Below, piece after piece: positions 36,358 through 48,600 of a stretch of DNA of 64,000 nt; position 1 is the stretch's first letter; each line of letters opens with the position of its first letter. The position numbers and the translations under genes are program-made. Under the pieces are notes generated by a model that worked only from the letters and a program-made list of their open reading frames with translations, was not told the DNA's origin and ran no database searches. Source of the stretch: Sesamum alatum (Eukaryota; Streptophyta; Magnoliopsida; Lamiales; Pedaliaceae); NCBI GenBank assembly GCA_034509735.1, contig JACGWO010000005.1:26964383-27028382 (forward strand). The letters are read 5' to 3'.

Positions 36358-37594
36358 TCAATCTCGGATAAGCGTTGGCAGCGTGGTAGTCCCGCGCCCC
36401 CCTTTGGCCGACAACAAAGACTGGAAAAAATTCACCCCTGAGTTCTTGAGCTGGAGTGGATCAGAGATCTGCACGCCGTTTTCAGTGATTGCGAAGAGCG
36501 AATTCCGAGCACGCTTCTTGCGAACCAGAGAGTGGAAGAAGCGCGTACTCCTTTCCCCTTCCAAGACCCACTTGGATGCCGAATTCTGCCGCCAAAAGTC
36601 CTCCTCAATAGCCAAACAAGACTGAAGGTGTGTTGTGCACTGATTCATATGTATCAGGTTTGTGTCTGTGGGGTCTGCATTAAAGTTGATTTCGGCCTAT
36701 TTCACAACCTCCTCGGCCTGGTGTAACCACTGGAAAATGTTGCCAAACACAGTCTTGTTCCAAAGGTGAAGGCGGTGTTTAAGTCGCTTCAATTTTTCGG
36801 TGAGTTTGTTCATACCCCTCCCGACTGTCGGGCGCTCCCAGTTTTCCCGCATCACCTCAAGGAAATTCGGGTGCCGAGCCCACATATTCTGAAAATGGAA
36901 CGAGGTTGGACCCAAGGTGGCCGCTGTCCGAATCCATATCAGCAAAGGGCAAGGATCCGAGGACGCCCACGGCAAGTGGTGGACAAAAGTTAAGGGAAGC
37001 ATGTCAATCCAGTCACTAGAGAAAAGCACCCTGTCAAGCCGCTGCCAGAGCCGCTGCCAGAGCCGATGGTCAATCCATGTATACTGGCTCCAGGAAAAAC
37101 CAACATCAATGAGGCCGATGTCAAAGATTGCCTCCAAGAACTCCTCAATAGAGTGATGATGAGGGTACACTCTATTGGATCTCTCCGACACCGAGATCAC
37201 CAAGTTGAAATCGCCACCAATAAGCCAAGGTGTGGTGTGATGACTCATCGACCGCATGAAATCCCGAATGTGGCCCCTAGCAAGCCGGTCACATTTCCCA
37301 TACACGATAGTACACAGGATAGATTCGGCGAGGATCGGTGCCTTGAGCCGCAGATGCAGGAATTACTCCTCTTCCCGGATAACGTCATAAGCGATATTCT
37401 CTGCTAATAGACACCAAATTCTGTTATTGATGTTACGAACCATAGCCTCGCACCCAAACCGGCGACATACCCTAGCCTTGTCCCATTGTTTCCTTGGGTC
37501 GATGATTCCAATGACTTGTACATGCTCTTTCTTACAGATGCGTCGTAAAACCTTTTGCTTGTTCCCTATTCCGCGTACATTCCAAACGAGTCAT
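36358..37594 (-). pseudogene. LINE-2 ORF2: endonuclease part only
   Basis: The ATG at 37594 begins MTRL, then a frameshift leads into WNVRGIGNKQKVLRR, the usual endonuclease opening. Later segments are WLIGGDFNLVISVSER, FSWSQYTWIDHR and DRVLFSSDW. WVLEGERSTRFFHSLVRKK near 36540 marks the linker before the RT. In the endonuclease the word RLWQ is duplicated (RLWQRLWQRLDRV) through a 12-base tandem repeat at about 37038-37061. The RT is absent because of the junction at ~36360. Confidence 0.8.
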
Positions 37595-38964
37595 GATTCG
37601 ATCTTGCCGGGTAACGGAGTGCGCCCGCTGATGCCGACCTCTCGTTTTGGCCTCCATAAAGTCCCCGTCATCCGCAGCCAAATCCAGTGCTGCCTCATGA
37701 TCCGGGAGATTCCAGGAAGACCCTTCTATATCATGGTCCTCTAGCATTCGGGGATGGGGTGAACGGTCCGCTGTACCAGGTCTAAGATTGATCGCCTGAT
37801 CCGGGGGTTCTATTCCAAAAACACAAATGGTGCGAACCGGATTGGTGTCCGCGAGATCAGAGCCCAGGCCTGGATCTGCATGCTGGGGTTGACGCCTCCC
37901 CAGGATCACCCCGTACCGACTTTTCCCCCGAGCTCTCCACCGTCTCCAAGCTCAGCATACTATCTGATTTCTTTTCATTCCCCTGAGACTGATTGTTGTT
38001 CTCAGGTTGTTTCGCGGTCTCCTCCACCTGGGGCGAACGGTCCTCGGGAGGTGCTGGAGCCTCCTCCTGTTGCTTGGCGGTGGCGTCTAGTTTCCTCTTC
38101 GTGATCACATGGCGTAGATCTTGCCTGTCGTATACTTGATTAGTGCCCTCATCCGTCGCCTTGGTTTCCCGGCATTCACCTTCATTATGTCCCAAGTGGA
38201 AGCAGTGAGCGCATACTTAGGGCATCTTTCATACTACACTGGTTGAGCAAAAGTATTTCCCATCTGTGCCAATCCATACCAAGGGAAGGCGTGGCTTTCG
38301 CAAGTCAATTTCAACACAAATCCTAGCGATACTAGGGCACAGGCGGTCCGCCGTTGCTTCATCTAGTTTGAGGGGGGAGCCAACAAGACTCGCAATGCCG
38401 AAAAGCGCCTTGTTTGACAATCAAACAGATGTATCGGAAGTTCCAGAAAATGGATCCACACCAGGGCTATAGAGGACTCAATCTTTGGATTAAAATCATA
38501 GGACCACTTGAAGATGCGCATTGGGAACCCATCGATGAAGAGGATTTGTTTAAGCCATAACCGAGATAAATCTTCCTCGTTGTCAAGCTTGATAAGGATA
38601 TGTTTGACGTTGATTACACTTATAGAATATGCCCCGCGCAGACTCAGTTTAGAGAAATAGGAACGTATTACCGCCATGCTGGGGTAACCATGAGAGAATT
38701 TGCCAACAAGTGCAAAGCGCAAGGGAGCGGCCAATCTGTCTGTTTCTTCCATAGAGAAATTAATGGCACGGCCGCCTCGGTAGATGCCTGGCTTTCGTAA
38801 TATTCATCCGAGTCAGAGAAGATCTTCTTCACGGCTCGTGGAGACAGGGGTTCCCCGCCGTCCATGGGGCAGCCCCTAGTAAAGGCGACGAGGAAGGTTC
38901 GCCGGCGATCCGGCGATTCCGGGGGGTGAGGAACAGTAGGGTTTTGGAGAGTTTCTTGTGTCAT
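37591..38964 (-). pseudogene. LINE-2 ORF1 (gag-like, DUF4283 plus CCHC knuckle)
   Basis: The ATG at 38964 gives MTQETLQNPTVPHPPESPDR. A frameshift near 38750 leads to the DUF4283 part (LRFALVGKFSHGYPSMAVI, IFKWSYDFNPKIESS). A complete zinc knuckle, CAHCFHLGHNEGEC, follows near 38170, directly after a stop-containing KYFCSTSVV segment. The C-terminal part is acidic and Gln/Pro-rich. It would be an RNA-binding protein of the element. Three or more lesions inactivate it. Confidence 0.75.
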
Positions 38965-38990
38965 GGACTCCTAGTCGAGAGAGTTTCTGA

Positions 38991-41547
38991 TTAGAAATAA
39001 AGTGATTAGTATATAATCATTATTATATTATTAGTTACTAGGGAAAACTATTTAAAGAATTTTTTTTTGAATATTTTATAAATCTTGTGGTATCAATAGA
39101 AATATACTCTTAGATAAAATAAATGTCTTGTTATGTACAAATTTGTATTTATGATTAAAAAAGAAAGTTGTCTGTGATCAAATGATTACTATGACTTTTA
39201 AATTAAAATTTCCATAAATGCCCAGCTGATGATTATTAAAAATCAAAGGATTAATTCCAGTTAAAGTTTTTACTTAATTAATAGCTCCCTCAAATTTTCT
39301 TCTATGTTTCATTATACTTATGATCTTCAATTTTTAAAGGTAGGTTAGTTTTTACTTTTTGGATTTTGTCCTTGTAAACTTTTAGATTTTATATTTAATT
39401 CTCTTCATGATACTTATCTTTCATATCTATATTTGTGATGAGAAATACACCATTATTTCATGTGAAAACATTGATACTTAATTTTTTTGTTCTTTTGGCT
39501 TCTATTGATATTTTAGATCTTATCATTAATTCTCTCATAATATATTAATTTTCATCCATATATTAATATGTTTTGACTTATCAAGTATGATATTAATATT
39601 TTTATTTTATTTTTAATTCTGATGCCAATTGTGTTTAGAGTTATTCATAATATAATTCTCAACTAATATATAAGTTTTCATTTGATTTATCATGTTGAAA
39701 ACATGCTTTAAATTGGCTAATAATGTTTTGTGGAATGAAATGAAGTGCTACAAATTATTTTTTTAACTAATTTTATTTAATTTAGAGATCAATTAAGAAT
39801 TTAATGATATAGAACTTAAATCACTTATTTCTAGAAAAAAATATATTTGGTAGAATTTAAATAAATATTAGACCAAATACTTCCATACATTATATATTCA
39901 TTAGCTCAGTCAATGGTCTCGTTCCATTAATTAGACATCAATTATATTATCTATTACGATATCAAATTATGTCACTGTAATTTTAAGAAATTAAAAACAT
40001 TCCAAATTAATACTCATACTTTTAACTATGATATACATATACAAAATAATATGAAAATATGATTTATTATATATAATAAATATTAGAATCCTATTATCAT
40101 TTAATTTTTATATGATTATAGATCTAACTAAAGGGTATTCTAAATTACTTATATAATATATACAACCAAAAATTTATATTAATTAATTACTTTACTTTTA
40201 CATCCCTATATTTATAATAAAGAAAAATATCATTTAAATTACTCCATATTTTAAATTTGCTTCACGAGTGAAATAAAATTTTAATTTTTTTCCTAGTGGT
40301 GCAAATTAGGAAAAAATTAATTAATTTTTTATCTTTTTTTACTCTTATATAACTATCGTTAAAATTGTTTCTTATATAACTTTCTTGTAATGATCTCTTT
40401 AATTTTCATTTTATTCCTCATGTTGGTGGAAAATAATTTAAATCTTCGAATAATATTTCATGAACTGAATTGAGTGGAGTAAACATAAAAATTTTTGACT
40501 AATCTTATTAACTTAGAGCCAAATAAAAAATAAAAATGTACATAAATTAAATTACTTATTATTGAAAATGATGCATTAGAATTCTTATAGACCAAGTAAT
40601 TATAAGTTCATTAAACATCGCACAAATCATAGACTTATGTAATTGATAGAATAAGTTTTGCATAATATTATTATTATTTTATAATTAATATTATAAGTAC
40701 AGTTAATTATTAAACCACTTATGAAGTAAGTGATCTTATTCTAAGTTTGTTTTACGTAAAGAATTGATTAATTTTTAACATAAACTTAATCAAAGTCCTT
40801 GTTTCTAATTGAACTTTATTTTCGTTGAACGTGCGGTATTATACTATTTAATTAGGTACCCCAAAATATTATCTATTGACATATAAAATTCTATTTTCTG
40901 CAATTTTAATACTTTAAATCATTACAAAAAAAATAAAAAAGTTAAAACATCTAAAGTTACTCATATTTTTATAATATCTTATTATAGCATTTAACTTATA
41001 TTAAATTAATGGTAAATTGACTCACGAATTGCTTCCCTTTCCTTCCAAGGGATTTCTTCAAGTTTTCAAATCGTATCTTCTCATAATTATATAGCCTATA
41101 TACTTTCCTAGTTAGTATTATTTTTAACCTGTTTTATTTAATTAGTTATTAGTTATAAATAAAAATCTTTATTGTAATTTATTTTCATTAGAACTATCTC
41201 AATTCAACCATGTTAGTAATTAACAAGTATAATTATAAGAAACTAATTAAAAAAATTATTTATTTGTACACATAACTTTATAATTTATTATTATATAAAA
41301 ATGACATAATTGGCAATAAAAAAAAGAAAGAAATATAAAACATGACAAATCATTCACACTTTTACAATATGTATATATATAATATAATAATACATAGATT
41401 TTTAAAAAAAAAAAACACTATATTTTCTTTGGAAGAACTCTTTGTCCTTTGGTAATTACTAGAGGGCTTTGACGACATTTGCTAGTGGCTTTAATTTTCC
41501 TTTTTCGTAAAAAAAAAAAAAAAAATCAAAGGCGAATATGGTCGGTA
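38991..41547. other. AT-rich intergenic DNA
   Basis: About 2.5 kb of strongly AT-rich sequence. I found no coding frame of note, no clear terminal repeats and no RNA gene. Confidence 0.45.
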
Positions 41548-41710
41548 TGGGATCCTCTGTTCCCAAATTATGTTCCATTTTTTATTCCATTAATAAATTA
41601 ATGCCATGTGGATAAAATTAAAAGTTGATAAAAATTCATGGACCAATGAGAGAAATGCTGATACAAACCTCCGGCTCCCCCTCTTAATTATTTCTTCTCT
41701 TCTCGTTTAA

Positions 41711-43093
41711 ATTCAAGAGTTAAATACATTTTGCTTTTTGATGTAATATACAAGGCTGCGCAATTTTGTCCAACCAAAGGGGTAAATGTTATATTTGATG
41801 GGTAAATTACATCTACCTTTCCTGAGGTTTGACATAGTTACAAATATCTCTTGTTGTTTGAAAAATTATAAATAACCCCCTGAGGTTTGTAATTTTTAAC
41901 CAAAGAGCTAAATTTGACCATTTTGCCCTTGAATTTTTTTATTAAAATTATAGAAAATCGATCAAGGCAAATTGCATTATTGCTCCTCTGTCTAAAAAAC
42001 TTAAGAAATCTCTCCCTACACATTATAGTTTCAAAAAAAGTTTAAGAATTAAATAAAAATAATTTAGTGCATAAGAGCATTTTAGTCAGTTCACCCATAA
42101 AAATTGATGGAAATGGGTTATTTGTTAGACGGTTACAAACCTCAGGGGGGTATTTGTAATTTTTCAAACAACAAGGGAGTATTTGTAATTATGCCAAACT
42201 TCAGGGGAGGTAGATGTAATTTACCCATCAAATATAACATTTACCCCTTTGGTTGGACAAAATTGCCCACCCTTGTATATTATATTATTCTCAATATATT
42301 TTAATATTTTGCACATTAAATCATCACCAAATTATTTTTTAAGTAAAAAGATTTTTTAATAAGTAAAGAATTTAAATTAAAACTGATATAATAAGTTAAT
42401 ATATATAGTAGATACACAACAAATATAATATCCCACCAACTCATATATACTATTGAAAAGAAATTGACAATATAAATATTATATGCTTAAACTAAAATTT
42501 AAACACTTTATTTTTTTAGGAAAAAAGATTAATAAATATATTTTTTCATATTTTTTTGTTAAAAAATATATTTTAAAATGTGTATGTAATTACTCATTCT
42601 TATCTAAAAAATTAAATAGTTAATAACTTTATTATCAAATTAATAAAAAAATTACATGAAAGCTTTTTGTATATTTATTGTATTCATTCATTACTTAATT
42701 TTGAGTATGTAAAATAGTTCAAAATTATAAAATAAATGCACAATAAAATTTTAATTTAAATAAATGAATGAGTACAATAAATATACAAAAAAAACTTTCA
42801 TGCAACAGATTTTTTTGTTGGGATATTATATTTGTTGTGTATCTATTATATATATTAACTTATTACAACACTTTTAATTTAAATTCTTCACTTATTATTA
42901 AAAGAGCTTTGTAGTTAGAAAATAATTTAATCATGATTTAATGTGCAAAATACCAAAATATATTGAGAATAATATAATTATTCAAGGAATGAGGATAATT
43001 TTGTTCGACCAGGAATAAGTGTTATATTTTTTAGTTTAAAGGGTAAATACTACATCAAGGATAGTTCAACAAAGTGTATTTAATCCTAAATTC
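41711..43093. mobile_element. Inverted-repeat element, family B, nested
   Basis: The ends (left aattcaagagttaaataca, right reverse complement aatttaggattaaatacac) are inverted. Interior words such as gttaatatatatagtagata and gatttaatgtgca recur in the second family B copy at 60467-61279. Family A MITE 41797-42229 lies within it, and on both sides of that MITE the words caattttgtccaacc and ggggtaaatgttatattt appear in inverted orientation. The copy is therefore rearranged. Confidence 0.55.
41797..42229. mobile_element. MITE, family A
   Basis: The left end gatgggtaaattacatctac and the reverse-complemented right end are identical for 22 bases. The arms stay alignable for about 50 bases. The interior matches the MITE at 19141-19590 (gaccattttgccc, aggcaaattgcattattgct, ctcctctgt). 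It is non-coding. Confidence 0.75.
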
Positions 43094-43927
43094 AATCAGC
43101 CTAGTTACATTATTAACCAAGCATGGATCTTGTGGTAATATTTAGGCCCAAAAATGAAGTGAACTGTTTTGAGTTACATATTTGCACTGAAGGATGAACA
43201 GAAATTGACAAAAAAGAATAGTAAAAAGAAAAACGATGAGGAAAAGTTGTAAACTTTAAACAAGTTGAGACTAAAACTAATCAAGGAAAATGCAAAAAAG
43301 GGGGCAACAGTGGGTGGGTGGGTGTAGACGATGATAAACTGTTAGCGCGTGTAGTGTGTGTGAAAGGAGTGGTGATGAGTTTCTCTCTTTCTCATACGTT
43401 GCATTAGCATTTCTCTCACTTGCCCCTGAATTTTTATCAACTTTTAATTCTATTCACGTGGCATTAATTTATTGGTGGAATAGGAAATGAAACATAGTTT
43501 GGGAACAGAGGATCCCATGCACCTCTTCTTCTAGTCATGAGAGTGCATTTTCTCTCTCCGTGAGAGTTTCTTTTGCATTAGTGGGTCTTCTTTGAAGTTT
43601 ACGAGTTGCATTTCCGGTGGGACTGGGACTAGTCAATTGCAAAAGTTTTTGTTACCCTATTTCTTCGACACTTTCTGATACTTAACGCCCTCTTTTGACT
43701 GTTTTTTTCTCGATTACTTTGAATCTTCATTTCTTGATGTTTCTTTCTTGTGTCCTGTTGTTGTGATCCTTTTTTCTTTCTGTTTCCTATTTTGCAGGGA
43801 TTTTCTTGCCTCCTCTAGTTGCAGTTTGTGGAGGGTTTGGCTAAGTGAGTAGCGTGACCCTTGTCCCGACATTCATTGAGCGACAGGTTTGGTGGCCTTC
43901 AACGGCGATGTTAGCACTTCGCATATT

Positions 43928-45622
43928 ATGGATTTGGGTTTCAATATTTCTCTGTCGGAGGAGGACGCGGCGGATGTGAGCATTCCCAATGATGTTTGGA
44001 AAAAAGGACCGAACACAAAACTCACACTGGTGGGTCGTATTCTTTCCGACAAACCTTATAACTTTGAAGCATTCTTTATAGCCATCTAGCGCTTCATGAA
44101 CCCAGGGAAAGAGATGGTGGAACATAGAGTTGATGAGAACAGATTCTTCCAGCTTTTTCTCACCCTGTTGACTTGCAACGAGTTAGTGAAGAGGGCTTGT
44201 GGATTTTCGATAAGAATTTTATTGTCTTGAACAAGTTGGAAGATGGACAGCAGATGACTGCAGTGAATTTAGACTGGTGTGACTTTTACAGTAGTTGTTC
44301 ACAACCTCCCATATGAATAGCGCACTGGAGATATGGCACGGTACACCGGGAATATTCTGGGGACCTTTTGGGAGTCCAATTGGGAGGATGATAATGCTCT
44401 GTTCGATGCATATCTTAAGATTAGATTCTATCTCAATATTCAGAATCCCTTTCAACGTATGATGAGGTTGCGATCACCAACGGGGGAAGAGATTATCATT
44501 AAGTTTACCTATGCTCGACAATCGAACTTCTGCTTCCTTGGTGGACGAATGGGACATATCCGGAGAGACTGCCGTGTTCAGTATCAGAAGCGTTTGTGGA
44601 TCCAGGTTCAAACACGTCATTCGGATCATGGTTACAACATTCTGGCACGGGGTTGCGACGGTTTCAGTACGCCGCCGGTGAGGAACCCCCCAACCGAGAG
44701 ACTGCAGTGTTCAGTATCAGAAGCGTTTGTGGATCCAGGATCAAACACGTCGTTTGGATCATGGTTACGACATTCTGGCACGGGGTTGCGACGGTTCAGT
44801 ACACCGCCGATGAGGAACCCCCCAACCGGGAAAGTGATAGGCTTTCGAACAATAATCAATTCGGTATTCATCCAAATAAGGAAGGGAATCAACTCCGTAA
44901 AGGGACCGATATTTTCGGGAATTTTCACGGTGAGAGTACAACGGACATTGTCCATAAGAATCCTAAGATTAAGCAAGATTTTGATCTTGGTCAGACTTTC
45001 TAATTCGGTTCTCAGCATGGAAAAGGAAAATGTCTAGAATTGATGGATGATGGGCCACGAAGCAATGGGATTTCTTTACCGAAATCGGCCCTAGGAGGCC
45101 CACTTTTCCACCTCCTAAAACTCCAACCTGTAAACTGGACCCCCCAACCACAAACCAAGTCTTGACTAAAACCTTATCAACTGATACAATAACCCCCATG
45201 TCGCAAGCCTAGTAGCTAGCAACCCAATCCCCCCTACCCCAGCTCACCAATGCGCAATTCCTCAAAAAACCAAACTGCAGGATTACCCTATTCCCATGTA
45301 CGTAGAGCCCCTTAAGTGACAATCCACAAAACCATGCACATACACCCTACCCACCAACCCCAAACACTTTGGAGGATCCCATCATTCCCATGAGCGAGTA
45401 ATCAAAGCCTTCGCCAACCCTTTCCCGAACAACTCATAATCAGCCCGAAACACCAAATCCAAGACCCATACCTAACGCACTCTCTCTGTGTCCAGAAAGA
45501 GGAGTTCGCTAGATCTGTTCGCCATCCAAGCTATTTTCGATCAGGCATCCAGACCCAGAAAGAAAAATGCTTTTTCATCTTTAACGGCGGAGGCTGCGGG
45601 GCAGCCCCACCGACTATTATGA
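43928..45622 (+). pseudogene. LINE-3 ORF1 (gag-like)
   Basis: The ATG at 43928 starts MDLGFNISLSEEDAADVS. The DUF4283-type region continues with LTLVGRILSDKPYNFEAFF and ARYTGNILGTFWESNW across several stops. A zinc knuckle near 44520-44570 reads CFLGGRMGHIRRDC, in which the second cysteine is replaced by Gly. A ~130-bp tandem duplication follows (44577-44828). The C-terminus reads AEAAGQPHRLL and stops at TGA 45620-45622, overlapping the ORF2 start. The protein is related to LINE-1 ORF1 and is non-functional. Confidence 0.75.
44577..44828 (+). repeat. Tandem duplication of ~130 bp in LINE-3 ORF1
   Basis: gttcagtatcagaagcgttt through to ggaaccccccaaccg occurs twice in a row, starting near 44577 and 44705, with about ten differences. 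The second unit has lost one base of a TTT, so the two units are read in different frames. Confidence 0.8.
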
Positions 45623-48600
45623 GTTGCTTAGCTTGGAACTGTCAGGGATTGAGGGGGCCCTAGAACAGTTCGTGAGCTCAAACGGCTGATTCGAGCATAT
45701 GATCCCTCCCTGGTTTTCTTATTGGAACCAGGTGTAATATGACTGTCATTGAGCGGCTTAAATGTAAATTTTTGATGTTGGGAATTGCGGTTAACTCAGC
45801 TGGTAAGAATGGGGGATTGCCCTTCCTGTGGACGAAGAATTTGGACGTTACTGTACAAAGTTTCTCTACTACCAAGTTGATGTGTTCGTATTGGGACCAG
45901 ATATGGTTGTAAACTGGAGACTTACAGGAGTCTACGGGGAACCTGAGGTATCACGCTATAAGGATTTTTGGAATCTCCTTAGACAACTTAGTGCGAGATC
46001 TTATTTTCGATCGGTGTCTATTAGTGATTTTAATGAGATACTTCATGAGTCGGAAAATGAAGGAACGAATTCGCAACCGATTTGGCAAATGCATGAGTTT
46101 CAAAGTACTTTAGCTAGCTACGGACTACACGATTTGGGTTATGAGGGCCCCCACGTTTACATGGTCAAATAATTGTATTGAGCCGCACACAGTCCATGAA
46201 TGTCTCGACAGGGATTGCGCGACACAGACATAGCGTGACTTGTTTCGAGAGTTGGGTGGAGCATCTTTCGGTAACAAGCTCTGACCACAATCCCATTTTG
46301 TTGAGCTCGAGGATGAAAACAGTAAAGAAGCGAAAAGGGGTTCTAGGTCGCAGTGGTTTGAGGCGTTCTAGGTTAAATACGAGAACTGCGAAAGGATCAT
46401 TAATAGTAGTTGGGATGAGGGGAGGGAGACAGGGATCGGTGAGCGAGCACTGGAACAGATTGAACAATGTAGGGTAGGTATGATCAATTGAGTTAGGCAA
46501 CCTTTGGCAATGTGAGGAAAGAAATTGTGGAGTGTGAAAAATGCATAAAACAACTCCAAGCCGACAGACTGTCAGCGAGTTTGAAGGAGGAAGAAAGTCG
46601 GATTAGGACTAAACTGGAGAGCTTTAGGGAAGACGAAGAGAGGATATGGAAACAAAGGGGGAAGGTTGACTAGTTGAAAGATGGGGATCGAAACACCAGG
46701 TTTTTCCACGCTACAGTTACCAGTCGACGTAAGAAGAATGAAATTCTGGGGCTAAGGGACGAAAGTGGAGTTGTTCAATTTGATAAAGAAGAGGTGCAGA
46801 GAATCATTGAAAGCTATTTCAGTAAGCTGTTTAAGTCCTCAAAACTGCGTGATGAGGTTCTCAATTGTGTGGATCCTCGAGTCACTACTCTCATGAACCA
46901 AGTTCTCCTATAGCCGTTCACCGTAGAAAAGGTCCTGAAATCCCTGAAACAGATGGATCCCCTGAAATCCCCGGGATCGGATGGTATGCCTGCTCTTTTC
47001 TTTCAATGTTATTGGCATATTGTCAGCCCGTCTATTTCTGCTTGTGTGCTTGCTTTTCTGAATCACGGGATTATTGCGTCTAAAATGAATTTTACACACA
47101 TTGTTTTAATCCCCAAATATGACAAACCAAACACAATCACCCAATTTAGACCTATTAGCTTATGTAATGTTATTTATAAACTTGCTTCTAAATCCTTGGT
47201 TAATAGGCTAAAATCGTTCCTGAATAGTATTGCCTCAGAATCACAGTCAGCTTTCATCCTAGACAGACTTATATCAGACAATATTCTTGTAGCTTACGAA
47301 GTAAATCATTATCTTAAGAATAAGAGAGGGGGTAAAGATTCTTTTGCAGCGCTTAAACACGATATGAGCAAAGCTTATGATCGCGTCGAGTGGTCCTTCC
47401 TGAAGGGCTTGCTTTGTAGAGGTTTGACATGAGGTTTGTCCATCATGTGTTTCAGTGCATCTCTTTAATTTCCTTTTCTTTTATTCTAAATGGTGAATAA
47501 TTTGGTTGTCTATGCCCGGAGAGGGGTCTTCGGAAAGGGGACCTCCTATCACCCTATTTATTCATTTTGTGCGTAGAGGTGCTTAGTCATATGCTGGTCT
47601 TGAAGGAGAGGGAAGACGCACTGCAAGGTGTTAAAATGGCACGTAAGGCCCCCCGGATCAGCCACCTTTTGTTTGCCGATGATACAGTAATTTATTGTCG
47701 GGAGACTAAGGAGGATTTGTGTTGTATCAAAGAGGTGTTGTGAAGGTACGAGTTGGCATTGGGGGAACAAATTAATCTGAATAAGTCATCTATTGTTTTT
47801 AGCAAAAACACCTTACCAGCGGCACGTGTTGAAGTCGCGGCTATTCTTTTGCTTCAAGTGGAGGCGGCCATGTGAAATATCTGAGATTACTTGTTGTTCT
47901 GGGCTGCTAAAAAAGGCAAGCATTTTCAGCATATTTGTGATAAAGGTTGGAATAGAACCCTCGGATGGGAGGAGCAATACCTCTCACGAGCAGGGCGTAC
48001 CGTCCTCATTAAGTCAGTGATACAATCTCTCCTGATGTACGCCATGCCTTGTTTCCGTCTACTGGACAATGTTTGAAAGACGCTGAACTCTATTACATCA
48101 AATTTTTGGTGGAACGCTAGAAAAGGTAACAATATTCACTGGCTCAGTTGGGAGTTATTGTGTCGACAGCGGGGGAAACAGGGGATGGACTTCCGGAATC
48201 TTTGAGCATTTAATTCGGCACTTCTTGGAAAGCAAGCGTGGCGAATCCCACTAAACCTCGCAACTTGATTAGTCGAATTATGAAAGAGAAATATTTTCCA
48301 AAGTCAGATTTCTCTGAAGCGCGGAAAAGATCGAGATCTTCATTTTGTTGGCATAGTATTGTTGGCTCAATCCCACTCCTTATCAAGGGATCCCATTGGA
48401 GGGTGGGCGAAGGAAAATGGATTCAAATCATAAAGGATCGTTGGCTACCTGAGGAGTCTTCTTTCTGTGTTCTGAGTGAGTCGAGAAGTCTGCCCGAAAA
48501 TACCTTAATGTCGGAATTGATTGCAAATGATGGTTGTTGCTGGAGGGTGGAGCTTGTGGAGAGGATTTTTCCCCCGAAGGTGGCGGAGGCTATTCTTGGT

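Larger units (their letters stand above)
32267..36360 (-). mobile_element. CACTA-2: truncated CACTA element, minus orientation
   Basis: The element's 3' terminus is at 32267 (CACTACAAAAAATGTAGG on the plus strand). It matches the 3' end of CACTA-1, including the aggaattg that follows. Inward lie GGAACGGT-type subterminal motifs (32280-32965), the Transposase_24-like gene (33155-34716, minus), its AT-rich intron, a CT-rich leader and promoter-like motifs to about 36350. The TNP2 gene and the other terminus are missing. At ~36360 the sequence changes abruptly into LINE-2. It is the same family as CACTA-1 but diverged, in opposite orientation. Confidence 0.85.
36358..38990 (-). mobile_element. 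LINE-2: non-LTR retrotransposon lacking its RT half, minus
   Basis: ORF1 (38964 to ~37591) and the endonuclease part of ORF2 (37594 to ~36358) are present. The sequence stops just before the reverse transcriptase core and runs into CACTA-2. LINE insertion normally truncates the 5' end, so loss of the 3' half needs a later deletion. The 5' end lies near 38990, where GC content drops. No target-site duplication can be recognised because one end is gone. Confidence 0.85.
41548..43517. mobile_element. Outer inverted-repeat element (~1.97 kb)
   Basis: The left end TGGGATCCTCTGTTCCCAAA and the reverse-complemented right end match at the same 20 bases. The arms then agree closely for about 115 bases through taataaattaatgcca and aaaagttgataaaaattca. 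No transposase is encoded, so it is non-autonomous. It contains the family B element at 41711-43093. The long arms suggest a Mutator-like or foldback element, but no target duplication was found. Confidence 0.7.

Noticed and set aside
36061..36441. Frame starting with an Arg-Glu repeat
   Set aside because: It is a translation of the (GA)n microsatellite and the CACTA-2 promoter.
43841..45018. Minus-strand frames through LINE-3 ORF1
   Set aside because: They are antisense shadows of the gag-like ORF, whose knuckle and DUF4283-type motifs read on the plus strand.
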